Below the pieces are notes generated by a model. The model did not search any database. It saw only the letters and a list, made by a program, of their open reading frames with translations, and was not told the origin of the DNA. This document shows positions 16,313 to 24,356 of a stretch of 55,152 nucleotides of DNA, piece after piece; the first letter of the stretch is position 1; each line of letters starts with the position of its first letter. Source of the stretch: Candidatus Bathyarchaeota archaeon (GTDB lineage Archaea; Thermoproteota; CALKCG01; B24); the NCBI GenBank assembly GCA_021161255.1, contig JAGHAZ010000009.1:1-55152 (forward strand), written 5' to 3'. The position numbers were made by a program, and so were the translations under genes.

Positions 16313-17557
16313 ATGGGTTTTCGAGACGTTTACGAATGGTTGTTGAACGAGTTTGAGGATTTTGTCATAATAGATGCTCATGAGCATCTTCCCCCTGAGA
16401 AGGAAAGGGTTTCGAGGAAGGTCGACGTGTTCACGATGTTCACCCACTACACCAGCACCGACTTGATCACCGCGGGGATGTCTAAGGAGGATTACGAGAA
16501 GATAGTGGACCCAGAGCAGCCCTTAGAGGAACGGTGGAGACTGTTTAAACCCTATTACAAAGTAGCTAAGTATACCTCCTACTTCAGAGCCGCGCGTATC
16601 GCGTTGAAGAAGTTCTACGGTGTGGAAGACTTGACGGATGAGAATTATCTAGAGGCTTCGAACCGTATCCGAGAGGCCAATAAACCCGGTATATACAAGA
16701 GAGTTCTAAGGGATAAATGCCGCATAAAGGTCGTCCTAACCCAGATAGGGCGTATACCCGAGGGGGATAAAGAATTGTTGATTCCTATACTTCCCATGTG
16801 GCTTCTGACAGATATATCTAAGCCCTCAGACCTCGAAGGTAGGAAGCTGAGACCGCGTGTCGACGTTTCAAGCCTTGAAGACTACGTCGCCTACATGAAG
16901 GAACAAGTCGAAAGGTGGAAGCGTGAAGGCGTCGTGGGCCTCAAGTTCTTAGCACGTCGAGTCGAAGAGGTTTGTCGAGAAAGGGCCGAGCGACTGTTTA
17001 AACAACTTCTCGACGGCGAGCTAAAAACGCCTAAGCCGCTGTGGGACTATCTAGTCGATAAAGCGATCGACTTAGCCTCTGAAGTGGGTTGGCCTATATC
17101 GGTCCACACCGGTATATTAGCCGGAAACTGGGGAGACTTCACGGCTACTAGACCGACCCTTTTGATACCGTTACTCAAAAGGCACAGAGAGGCAAAATTC
17201 GACTTATATCACGCAGGCATACCTTGGGTTAGAGAAGCCGGGATCCTGGGTAAAAGCTTTCCGAACGTATGGCTTAACCTATGCTGGTGCCATATCGTAA
17301 GTCAGGATATGACGTGTTCAGCCTTGGACGAGTGGATGGACTTGGTGCCGGTTAACAAGATAATAGGGTTCGGTGGCGACTACAACATTCCGGTTGAGAA
17401 GGTCTATGGCCACTTGGTCATGGCTAGGGAGGACATAGCTAGAACGTTGGCCGGTAGAGTTTCGAGGGGGCTTATGAACAGGACGGAGGCCCTGGATATA
17501 GCACGTATGTGGTTCTACGATAATCCTAGAGAGCTATACAGGTTGGAAAAAGTTTAG
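16313..17557 (+). CDS. Amidohydrolase-family metal-dependent hydrolase (TIM barrel)
   Basis: The 414-residue protein has the metal motif DAHEHL at residues 21-26, a carbamylation-type or metal Lys candidate in VVGLKFLARR, histidines in SVHTG and LYHAG, and a late Asp in GFGGDYN, the layout of amidohydrolase family 2 or uronate-isomerase-like enzymes. The substrate cannot be named; related proteins act on decarboxylations, lactones or uronates. The ATG at 16313 has no Shine-Dalgarno site, and a TATA-like GATTTATC lies about 28 bases before it, so the message is probably leaderless. Confidence 0.8.
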   Translation: MGFRDVYEWLLNEFEDFVIIDAHEHLPPEKERVSRKVDVFTMFTHYTSTDLITAGMSKEDYEKIVDPEQPLEERWRLFKPYYKVAKYTSYFRAARIALKKFYGVEDLTDENYLEASNRIREANKPGIYKRVLRDKCRIKVVLTQIGRIPEGDKELLIPILPMWLLTDISKPSDLEGRKLRPRVDVSSLEDYVAYMKEQVERWKREGVVGLKFLARRVEEVCRERAERLFKQLLDGELKTPKPLWDYLVDKAIDLASEVGWPISVHTGILAGNWGDFTATRPTLLIPLLKRHREAKFDLYHAGIPWVREAGILGKSFPNVWLNLCWCHIVSQDMTCSALDEWMDLVPVNKIIGFGGDYNIPVEKVYGHLVMAREDIARTLAGRVSRGLMNRTEALDIARMWFYDNPRELYRLEKV

Positions 17558-17605
17558 AAAAACGTTTAACCCTCTTCGCCTATGATTCTAGGATGGTGTC
17601 GATGA

Positions 17606-17935
17606 GTGGGGTCTGAGGTATCGATAGGTGATTTCCAGAAGCTCGATATAAGAGTATGTAAGGTGCTTTCGGCAGAGCCGATACCGGGTAGATCCAGGAT
17701 ACTTAAGCTTAAAGTAGACCTCGGAGGAGAAGTCAGAGAGGTAGTGGTCGGTGGTGCAGAATATTACAAGCCAGACTACTTCATAGGTAAATTATTTGTG
17801 ATTCTAGCCAACCTTAAGCCGAAGAAGATAGCCGGGACGCTTTCGAGAGGCATGTTGTTGGCAGCCGACGTAGGTGGAAAACCGATATGGTTGACTGTCG
17901 ACGGATACGCTCCGCCCGGGTCCAAAGTTATATAA
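17606..17935 (+). CDS. tRNA-binding (EMAP-II/Trbp111-like) OB-fold protein
   Basis: The 109-residue protein is a single OB-fold of the type found at the C-terminus of methionyl-tRNA synthetase and in Trbp111: FQKLDIRVCKVLSAEPIPG, then LKLKVDLGG, VVVGGAEYY, and the closing LSRGMLLAADVGG. Such proteins bind tRNA structure and may help charging. It stands alone here, not fused to a synthetase. The start is a GTG at 17606. It follows the amidohydrolase by 48 bases. Confidence 0.88.
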   Translation: MGSEVSIGDFQKLDIRVCKVLSAEPIPGRSRILKLKVDLGGEVREVVVGGAEYYKPDYFIGKLFVILANLKPKKIAGTLSRGMLLAADVGGKPIWLTVDGYAPPGSKVI

Positions 17936-18006
17936 ACCGCTATAACATTTTTAAAAACTGTTTAACATGATAAAATATAAATATATGTTCAAACAAGTTC
18001 AATGTG

Positions 18007-18840
18007 ATGAAAGAGATGGCCAAAGTTGTTAAATATTCTGCCAATTTTAAACGAATTGGAACACTTGAATTCGAGGGTGTTCCAGGGTCTATAGGAGACT
18101 TATTCTCCATAAGTAACCTGCTTAAGACATACCTTGGACTTAGCGAATACGAGTCTAGGATCTACACAGCTATACTTTTGAGAGGTAGCTTAACCGCGGG
18201 TAAGATCGCCATCTACTCAGGTGTTCCAAGAGTTAAGGTGTATTCATGCCTGAAGAGGCTTATGGAAGCCGGTCTCGTCTATGAGGAGCCTGGTCGACCG
18301 GCTAGATATCGTACATTCGACAGTGCACCGACGCTCAGGTTCATAGCCGATAAACTCGAAGGTGAAGCTATGTTGCTAAAGAGGCTTAGCAACATGGTTA
18401 GAAGGGTCGAGGAGGGTAGAAACTATAGTGACGTGTGGGTCTTCGACGACATTAAAGGTTTTGTTTCGAAGATTCAAGAACTCATGTTCGAGGTTAAACG
18501 ATGTTTATCTATCGTGGTAAGCCCTGATGGATTGGCCCTCCTTTACAGGAAGTTAAGTAAAAGCTTAGAATTCGTGGCTAGGAAGGGTATACGGGTTGAG
18601 GTATACGGTAGATCTGGAGGCTGGGCTACTACAGCTTTACGGGAGCTGTCTTACGTCTATAAAGTTCGGGAGGCTATGGTGCCGGAAAACGTGTTCGCCT
18701 TCGCGATAGATTATGAGAGTTGCGTACTCGGGTTTGTAAAGGTTAAGGTCAGGAGTTTTGAAGTGGGGCCACTCATACTTCTTAGGGGCAGAAAGACTGT
18801 AAAGACCCTCTGGAGGGTTTTAACAGGTGTTCTGTTTTAA
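18007..18840 (+). CDS. TrmB-family transcriptional regulator
   Basis: The N-terminal winged helix spans GLSEYESRIYTAILLRGSLT, GVPRVKVYSCLKRLMEAGLV and EEPGRPARYRTFD, the TrmB pattern. A coiled linker and a roughly 130-residue effector domain follow (SIVVSPDGLALLYRKL, then VEVYGRSG). TrmB proteins control sugar uptake or metabolism genes in archaea; the ligand here is unknown. Length is 277-278 residues. The ATG at 18007 is preceded by AAAATATAAATATAT (17973-17987), a strong TATA box placed for a leaderless or near-leaderless message; a GTG one codon earlier is possible. Confidence 0.85.
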   Translation: MKEMAKVVKYSANFKRIGTLEFEGVPGSIGDLFSISNLLKTYLGLSEYESRIYTAILLRGSLTAGKIAIYSGVPRVKVYSCLKRLMEAGLVYEEPGRPARYRTFDSAPTLRFIADKLEGEAMLLKRLSNMVRRVEEGRNYSDVWVFDDIKGFVSKIQELMFEVKRCLSIVVSPDGLALLYRKLSKSLEFVARKGIRVEVYGRSGGWATTALRELSYVYKVREAMVPENVFAFAIDYESCVLGFVKVKVRSFEVGPLILLRGRKTVKTLWRVLTGVLF

Positions 18841-18931
18841 GCGCGTAACCTTGGAGAGCTGAAGAAGGTTACAAAGGGGGTAGATACTCTTTTATAGCGT
18901 TGAGCCGTAAACCCCCTATCAAGGAGTTTGC

Positions 18932-19227
18932 ATGTTCTTTATAACCCTGCTAGATTTAGGGAGAAGCCTACAAGAGAGACTATAGCTAAGACTCAGAAGC
19001 TTTTTGAAGAAGCCGTGAAAGAGGGAGTTAAGGTTTTAGGAGTCTTTTGGACGCTCGGTCGGTGTGACGTGGTTGTCATATCTGAGTGCCCAGAGAAGAC
19101 CCATATGAAGATGGCTGTGAAATTTTCCGAGATGGTTTCGACCGAAAGCCTCCTCGCGATACCGGCAGAGGAGGCCGTAAAGCTAATCGAGTCGGCATCG
19201 TGTGAACGGCTAAAAACTTCGGCGTAG
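18932..19227 (+). pseudogene. GYD-domain protein with a frameshift after residue 7
   Basis: The body matches the GYD family (PF08734): REKPTRETIAKTQKLFEEA, VLGVFWTLGRCDVVVI and a C-terminal TESLLAIPAEEA. The family tyrosine of GRYD is Cys here. The frame that holds the body opens with a TTG at 18928, too close to the AAGGAG at 18921-18926. The ATG at 18932 has ideal spacing and gives MFFITLL, the usual family start, but is one frame off. A single-base indel near 18950 joins MFFITLL to RFREKPTRET. I therefore annotate one gene with a frameshift, real or from the assembly. Confidence 0.75.
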
Positions 19228-19383
19228 TGTATTCACCTTCCTTATCCGTCACCGGTATTTGTACCGCTTCCCGTCTCGAAGCCGTTTTCATCAACACGTA
19301 GGAGGACTAATCGCTACTAGAACCTAGAGCTCGTATGTGTCAACGAAAACCAACCGCTACTGTGCATGCATCCCATTTATACA

Positions 19384-19458
19384 TTTCTATTTCTGACGGC
19401 TATGGAGATGGGTTAAAGATCTGGGGAGTCGGACTGGAAGACCCATCCCACCCCGTTT
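19384..19458 (-). repeat. Copy A of a duplicated MBL-gene 3' end plus flank
   Basis: This stretch matches 25946-26008 in the same orientation. It covers the last codons of an MBL-fold gene (coding NGVGWVFQ), the stop, and about 29 bases of downstream non-coding DNA with only a few mismatches. Copy A has 12 extra bases (four codons) before the stop. Confidence 0.75.
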
Positions 19459-19532
19459 ACGAAGGCTATTAGGATTATCGCGGCCTCGATACCTATCATA
19501 CCTTTCGTAGACCTAGAAACTTTCCTCGTCAA
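19413..19532 (-). pseudogene. Chimeric 39-residue ORF: type IV pilin/archaellin signal segment fused to an MBL C-terminus
   Basis: A TTG at 19532 is preceded by GGAGG seven bases upstream. The ORF encodes a basic leader (MTRKVSRSTK), then GMIGIEAAIILIAFV, a classic class III signal peptide of archaeal pilins with the cleavage site after a basic residue and Gly, Glu near position +5 and a hydrophobic helix. It then passes directly into NGVGWVFQ, the C-terminus of the MBL-fold protein at 25975, and ends after SDSPDL. The pilin body is missing. I infer recombination between a pilin gene and a duplicated MBL gene tail. It may still be translated, but no mature pilin could form. Confidence 0.65.
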
Positions 19533-19595
19533 ACTTAATCCTCCATGAAAGACACTGGTTTTTCTAGGTGGTTTCAGCTAAAAGCCGTGGCTAGT

Positions 19596-21668
19596 TCACT
19601 TCCTTCTAAACTTCAAGAATACTCCTATTACGGCGAGGATAATTATGATGATGGCGATGGCGCCGAAGTATCCCCATCCCGTTGGGACCTCTACCGTGAC
19701 CCTTAAGTCTCTCGATACAGGTTCAGCTTGATCCGAGGTCGCGGTAACAGTTATGTAGTAGTCAGCTGCAAGCGCATCAGGAGGAGGCTTTACCTCAACC
19801 GTGAAATCCGCTGATCTGCCCGGCTCAAGGCGTAGGATATTCTCAGGTTTACTGCTTACCATCCATCCTGAAGGTGCGTCAAACTCTAAATTCACGTTGG
19901 TTATGGTGGACTGTCCCTCATTATAAACAGAAGCTGTCACCTCGCATCCTCTCCCTGCCGTGACCCTGACGTTAAGAGGCGTCAACCGTAGAGTTAACTT
20001 GTAAACACCTTTTACCTTCAGCTTTAATGTAATGCTGTCACTTAGTTGTTTATCTTTCGTCTCAGCTATGACCGGAATCGTGTACTCGCCCGGTGTGATC
20101 CCTCTGCAAGTTGTGACGGTTACTGGAAGACTTAACGAGCCCCCTGCTTCGACCTTTACTTCTGTAGCTTTGAATGTTATATCTAGATCAGGCGATGTGG
20201 TATTTGTTAAAAAGTGGATGAGTTCATCTTCATCTCCCTCATTTGTCACAGTTATCTCATAGGTTACCGCGGTACCTGCCTCGGTGGTTAATGAGGGATA
20301 TGTGCAATCCAATTTTATCCCTCTTTTAACTGGTTCGAGAATGACCTTGAGTTCAATCTCTTCACTAAGGTTTCCTCCACTAACTATAAAGTTAAGTAAA
20401 TAATCCCCTTCCTTCGCATTTTCCGGGATCTCTATATATACCCCTATAACAGCTGAGGCTTCACTTTTAAGCGCTAAACACGTTATTTCCTTCTCTTCAT
20501 AAAAGAAACGTGCTCTCCAATTCGTGGGAAGACCTTCTAATAGTGGATTAAAGACCCTCTCTTCCACACCTGAGTATCTAAGCTCGACATCGAACCACAC
20601 ACTAGACCCTGCTCTCGCTACTTGAACAGGGGTCATAGTCCATAACTCTAGATCATATCGTGGAGGCTTTGGAGGTTTAACAGCGATCGCGTACTCAAGC
20701 GATGAACTAAATCCACTATTGGAGATAGCCGTTAACTTCAAGCTGTAGTTTCCGATAGCATCCTTAGGGATATCTATTTTAAGGTGAAGCAACTTTTTGC
20801 CTCCGCTGGGTAAGCTAATCTTTGTCAATTCACCTGATTCATCCACTATTTTAGTGCCCCAGCCTTCAGGAGAGCTTACATCGAATGTGACAGTCGTCTC
20901 TAGTTCGCTTTCGACGATGAAAGGTATAAGTAACTCTTCCCCTGCGTTTGCAACCCTACCTAAAACCTCTGAATAAAGTCTTAAAACCTTCGGCTCCTCC
21001 ATGGGTTTAACCAATATGGTGAAGTTCAACGTTGAACTCGTTTTCCCGGTGGCCGTTAATAATAAACTTCCGTTTCCCGTGAAGCTTGATGGAATCCTGA
21101 CTTTCAACTGAAGAGCCAAGCTAGAGCTGGGTGGTAAGCCCACTTTCATAACCTCACCGACTTGATCCTCCAGAATTCTCACGGACCAACCCTCAGGTTT
21201 AGATACTGAAAGCTCTACCACCTCGTATTCTTCACCCATATTTTCTATAGTGAATGGAAGCGTTACTTCATCTCCGGAAGTCGCTATGCAACTTAAGACC
21301 GAAGAGTATAGCTTTAACGCTTTAAACAAAACGATCTCACCAAGATCTATATTATGGGTTAGCTCTAACGAAACTCTTTTAGTAAGGTATCCTGTCTTTG
21401 AAAAATAAACGTCATATGTGGAAGAGGGAAGGTGGCGAAAACGGAAATATCCCTTAGAATTCGTATATGTGACATCATACAGAGTATCATTACCTGAGAA
21501 ATATATTTCAACTTTAACGTCATCTAATCCTTCACCGTTTTCATTCAATACTCTACCGCGTATAAAATAGTCTGTTATTGCTGATGCTAAGTTGATAGAG
21601 GATGCTGTGAAATTTAGAAAAATAAGGATTATGAGACAAATGACTTGCTTTCGAAGCTCTCTTCTCAT
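19596..21668 (-). CDS. Large surface protein: signal peptide, carboxypeptidase-like domain, tandem NEW3/Ig-like domains, C-terminal membrane anchor
   Basis: The 690-residue protein has an N-terminal signal (VICLIILIFLNFTASSINLASA), then a carboxypeptidase-regulatory-like beta-sandwich (FIRGRVLNENGEGLDDVKVE to YDVYFSKTGYLTKRV). Five or so repeated beta-sandwich domains follow, each with a PEGW or PSGW strand and a KIDIPKDA-type strand before the next NYSLKLTA, as in NEW3/CARDB-like domains. A single membrane helix (YFGAIAIIIIILAVIGVFL) and FRRK end it. It is therefore anchored with nearly everything outside. N-x-S/T sites are frequent. It is the last gene of the operon with the ABC permease (13-base gap) and ATPase, so it probably acts with that transporter. 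Confidence 0.82.
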   Translation of the reverse strand: MRRELRKQVICLIILIFLNFTASSINLASAITDYFIRGRVLNENGEGLDDVKVEIYFSGNDTLYDVTYTNSKGYFRFRHLPSSTYDVYFSKTGYLTKRVSLELTHNIDLGEIVLFKALKLYSSVLSCIATSGDEVTLPFTIENMGEEYEVVELSVSKPEGWSVRILEDQVGEVMKVGLPPSSSLALQLKVRIPSSFTGNGSLLLTATGKTSSTLNFTILVKPMEEPKVLRLYSEVLGRVANAGEELLIPFIVESELETTVTFDVSSPEGWGTKIVDESGELTKISLPSGGKKLLHLKIDIPKDAIGNYSLKLTAISNSGFSSSLEYAIAVKPPKPPRYDLELWTMTPVQVARAGSSVWFDVELRYSGVEERVFNPLLEGLPTNWRARFFYEEKEITCLALKSEASAVIGVYIEIPENAKEGDYLLNFIVSGGNLSEEIELKVILEPVKRGIKLDCTYPSLTTEAGTAVTYEITVTNEGDEDELIHFLTNTTSPDLDITFKATEVKVEAGGSLSLPVTVTTCRGITPGEYTIPVIAETKDKQLSDSITLKLKVKGVYKLTLRLTPLNVRVTAGRGCEVTASVYNEGQSTITNVNLEFDAPSGWMVSSKPENILRLEPGRSADFTVEVKPPPDALAADYYITVTATSDQAEPVSRDLRVTVEVPTGWGYFGAIAIIIIILAVIGVFLKFRRK

Positions 21669-21681
21669 GTAAAGATCTCTC

Positions 21682-22605
21682 CTAACGGATCTCTTGCCTC
21701 ATGAAGAGTATGTATGAAGCCGCGAACGTGGCGACGAGAACCGCTACGATCACTGTGATTTCTGGCCAGGATAGAGCTAGACACTCAAGCAGGCTTGGCG
21801 GGGTCGGTGGAGGCTTCCCCGGCTCTATTATAAGCACGCTGCCGCGGAATGCGCTTCCGAGTATGGATCGCGCCGCCTCACGGTAGCAACACGTCGGGGA
21901 GAACATTTCTATGGCTCTAATCACCTCGAAGTGCCTCTCCCATTCTTCTTTGTGCGGAATATAGCCGCCATGGATGGGTGTTACGATATTAGCGATCAAG
22001 CTTGCGATGCTGTAGATTAGGTTTGTGCTGACAAGCCACGTTATGATGGAGGCGAGAAGGGATGAAGATGTATCCCGCATCATAACCGAGAAGAGCATAC
22101 TCACTCCAAGCCACATCACCATGTATAGGCTTGTGAACACCATGAAAGTTAATAACCTCGCCGCCTCATCTCCCGTTGGAGCTACACCTGTCAACGTGAT
22201 TACGGTCGCTAAACCCAGTGCTATAGCAGTGAAGGAGGCTAACGTAAGCGTACATGCTCCTGCTACCAGCTTCCCGTTGATCACTGAGTCCCTGAACACG
22301 GGATGGGTGAGAAGCGTTACCAGCGATCCGCTGTCCCTCTCCTGCGAGATCGCGGCGAACCCGATCGCTATTCCAAGGAGGGGGCCTATAACCGCTATCT
22401 TCTCAGTTATTCCCCACGTGAATACGGCTAAGAAGGCTGACTGCCCCGGTATAAACACCTCAGCACCTTCTTGAAAATACTGTTGCACACCTTCGTATGC
22501 CGAGCACAGGATCAACATGGTTAGCACCGCGAAGATTACGATGAACTTGATGCTGGAGAGGTGGTCAATTAACTCCTTTCGCGCTATCGTCCACAACCCA
22601 GCCAT
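21682..22605 (-). CDS. ABC-2 family transporter permease
   Basis: This 307-residue permease has about six membrane helices. The first follows WTIARKELIDHLSSIK; the cytoplasmic signature AISQERDSGSLVTLLTHPVFR is typical of ABC-2 permeases of the gliding/NosY type. A roughly 80-residue extracytoplasmic loop sits before the final helix. The ATPase gene ends one base before this gene begins on the minus strand, so the two are translationally close. With the NEW3 protein it forms an envelope ABC unit. Confidence 0.87.
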   Translation of the reverse strand: MAGLWTIARKELIDHLSSIKFIVIFAVLTMLILCSAYEGVQQYFQEGAEVFIPGQSAFLAVFTWGITEKIAVIGPLLGIAIGFAAISQERDSGSLVTLLTHPVFRDSVINGKLVAGACTLTLASFTAIALGLATVITLTGVAPTGDEAARLLTFMVFTSLYMVMWLGVSMLFSVMMRDTSSSLLASIITWLVSTNLIYSIASLIANIVTPIHGGYIPHKEEWERHFEVIRAIEMFSPTCCYREAARSILGSAFRGSVLIIEPGKPPPTPPSLLECLALSWPEITVIVAVLVATFAASYILFMRQEIR

Positions 22606-23544
22606 CTAAGTCCACCCCCTTCCATAGATCTTCAGGAAAACCTCTTCCAGACTTGGTTGAACGATATGCATCGTCAGTATTAGCGCCCCTGCTTCAGCTA
22701 TCGTGACCGCTAGCTCCTCTCTTAAGTCATGGTTCGCGAAGATCATAAGCTCATTTCCATTTTGATGCACGTTTCGAACCCCAGGCACCTCTGTAATCGA
22801 TTTCAGCAAGTTATTGTCAAGTTTATTCAGCTCAAGCCTTATGCGGACGCCTTCCTCGGGAGACAGCTGCTTCACCAAGTTTTCAAAGGTATCTACGGCG
22901 ATTAATTTTCCATCCTTCATGATGCCGATTCGGCTACATAGCTGCTTAACCTCCGGCAAAACATGGGATGTCACGACAGCCGTTAACCCCTCCTCTCTAC
23001 ATAGCCTTTGAATAAGCATCCTCACCTCTCTTATACCTTGCGGGTCCAAGCCCGCTGTCGGCTCGTCTAGAAACACGATCTTCGGCTCGTTGATCAAGGC
23101 TTGGGCGATTCCGAGGCGCCGCCTCATCCCACGGGAGAATTTTCCCACTTTGACATCCTTCCACTTGCTTAGACCCACGATCTCTAGGAGGCTTTCGATC
23201 CTCTTAGCCCGCTTCGATCTCGGTATGTCGTTGAGTTGGGCGTAGAAGTCTAGGTTCTGCTTGGCTGTGAGGTTGTCGTAGCATGCGAAACGGTCATGCA
23301 GATAACCGGTGACCCTCTTCACCTCACGTGGTTCCTTAACGACATCAAATCCGGCCACTATGGCTTTTCCAGAGGTAGGCTCGATGAGGCCTGTGAGCAT
23401 CATGAGTGTAGTCGTCTTTCCAGCGCCGTTTGGACCTAGGAGACCGAAAATCTCTCCTTCGCGTACCTCAAGGTTGAGGTTATCTACCGCCGTTAGTTCG
23501 CCGTACTTCTTGGTTAGGTTCTTTACATCAATTATGGTCGACAC
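22606..23544 (-). CDS. ABC transporter ATP-binding protein
   Basis: The 312-residue ATPase has Walker A GPNGAGKTTT, signature FSRGMRRRLGIAQAL, Walker B IVFLDEPTAGLDPQG and the switch His in TSHVLPEV. A C-terminal accessory region of about 90 residues (from EEGVRIRLELN) ends in QPSLEEVFLKIYG, as in ABC-2 exporters. The start is a GTG whose first codons overlap the 3' end of the preceding small membrane-protein gene by 13 bases. It pairs with the permease directly downstream. Confidence 0.92.
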   Translation of the reverse strand: MSTIIDVKNLTKKYGELTAVDNLNLEVREGEIFGLLGPNGAGKTTTLMMLTGLIEPTSGKAIVAGFDVVKEPREVKRVTGYLHDRFACYDNLTAKQNLDFYAQLNDIPRSKRAKRIESLLEIVGLSKWKDVKVGKFSRGMRRRLGIAQALINEPKIVFLDEPTAGLDPQGIREVRMLIQRLCREEGLTAVVTSHVLPEVKQLCSRIGIMKDGKLIAVDTFENLVKQLSPEEGVRIRLELNKLDNNLLKSITEVPGVRNVHQNGNELMIFANHDLREELAVTIAEAGALILTMHIVQPSLEEVFLKIYGRGWT

Positions 23545-23834
23545 TGCTTAACCACCTCACTACTTTGCCGATGGCTCCTCAGTTTGTATACGAGAAAAAC
23601 CACCAAACCGACAGCTCCATACATGGTTACGGTTTCTCCTGGCATGTAGAAGTCTTTGTCGAAGTTTATTGAGCATCGGAGTTGAGGAAACTGGGCGAGC
23701 ACGGATGCAATGAAGAGCATCGCTACACATGTAATGGGTAATGCAGCGGTATCCATCCATTTTGTTCCCGTTCTTCTCCGCCTTGGGTCATGCTTTAAAC
23801 TCTTCATCTTGACATTCCTACTAACCTGATACAT
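23532..23834 (-). CDS. Small membrane protein with a macroglobulin-like strand motif
   Basis: This 100-residue protein opens the operon. It has a basic N-terminus, a membrane helix (AALPITCVAMLFIASVLA), a short loop with FDKDFYMPGETVTMYG, and a second helix (AVGLVVFLVYKL). The FDKDFYMPGETV piece is the first strand of macroglobulin/Ig-like domains, which normally continue for 80 residues or more; here the rest is absent. It may be a shortened relic of a bitopic surface protein or a genuine small subunit. Start options are ATG 23834 or an internal ATG at codon 10. The BlaI-type operator lies immediately upstream. Confidence 0.55.
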   Translation of the reverse strand: MYQVSRNVKMKSLKHDPRRRRTGTKWMDTAALPITCVAMLFIASVLAQFPQLRCSINFDKDFYMPGETVTMYGAVGLVVFLVYKLRSHRQSSEVVKQCRP

Positions 23835-23837
23835 ATC

Positions 23838-23854
23838 TACTAACCAGGTTAGTA
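23838..23854. promoter_or_regulatory. Perfect 8-1-8 palindrome, candidate BlaI/MecI-type operator
   Basis: TACTAACC-A-GGTTAGTA lies between the divergent ABC operon and the BlaI-like gene. It starts and ends with TACTA and TAGTA, as BlaI/MecI operators do. A second TACTAACC half-site lies 19 bases to the left (23819-23826) and an AGTAATTACT palindrome lies at 23885-23894. On the plus strand GTATATAA (23863-23870) is a TATA box ahead of the ATG at 23898. The site could control both directions. Confidence 0.55.
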
Positions 23855-23897
23855 TGGGTAATGTATATAAGTCTTACTGTCAATAGTAATTACTGCT

Positions 23898-24350
23898 ATG
23901 TTTAGTAGCAATTCTACCGCCGATTACATGCCCTCTGATTATCGCATTAGCGGCAGGAAATTAGAGACGATCCTCGGTCCTTTGGAAGCTCGTGTCATGG
24001 AAATAGTTTGGGAGATGAAGGCACCTGTTTCTGTCAGGATGGTGTATGAAAAACTCAGGAAGGAGAGGAAAATCGCGTACACAACCGTTATGTCTACTAT
24101 GAACACCCTATTTGAGAAGGGGCTTCTAGACCGAAAGATCGTCAGGGGAAGGGGCGGGTTACTCTACGTCTACTGGCCTAAGCTCAGTAAAGAAGAGGTT
24201 GAGCGCTCGGTGGTCAAGCAAGTAATCGATAGCTTGATGAGGAACTTCGGCAACTCGGTAACCTCATATCTGGTGGAAATAACCGCCTCTGACAAGGAAA
24301 AACTTAAAGTCTTTAAGAAATTGTTCGAAAGTCTCGAAAGAGAAGGATAG
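23898..24350 (+). CDS. BlaI/MecI/CopY-family repressor
   Basis: The 150-residue protein has the Penicillinase_R winged helix: LGPLEARVMEIVWEMKAPVSVRMVYE, then IAYTTVMSTMNTLFEKGLLDRK and a wing with GGLLYVYWPKLS. A C-terminal helical part follows for dimerisation. In bacteria such repressors are cleaved or released when a BlaR1/MecR1 metallopeptidase senses an envelope signal; the next gene encodes a membrane metallopeptidase, which supports the same logic here. The ATG at 23898 is about 28 bases after a TATA box, so the transcript has almost no leader. Confidence 0.9.
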   Translation: MFSSNSTADYMPSDYRISGRKLETILGPLEARVMEIVWEMKAPVSVRMVYEKLRKERKIAYTTVMSTMNTLFEKGLLDRKIVRGRGGLLYVYWPKLSKEEVERSVVKQVIDSLMRNFGNSVTSYLVEITASDKEKLKVFKKLFESLEREG

Positions 24351-24356
24351 ACGGAA

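Noticed and set aside
18932-19227. Programmed frameshift in the GYD gene
   Set aside because: No slippery heptamer or stimulatory structure is evident; a mutation or assembly indel is simpler.
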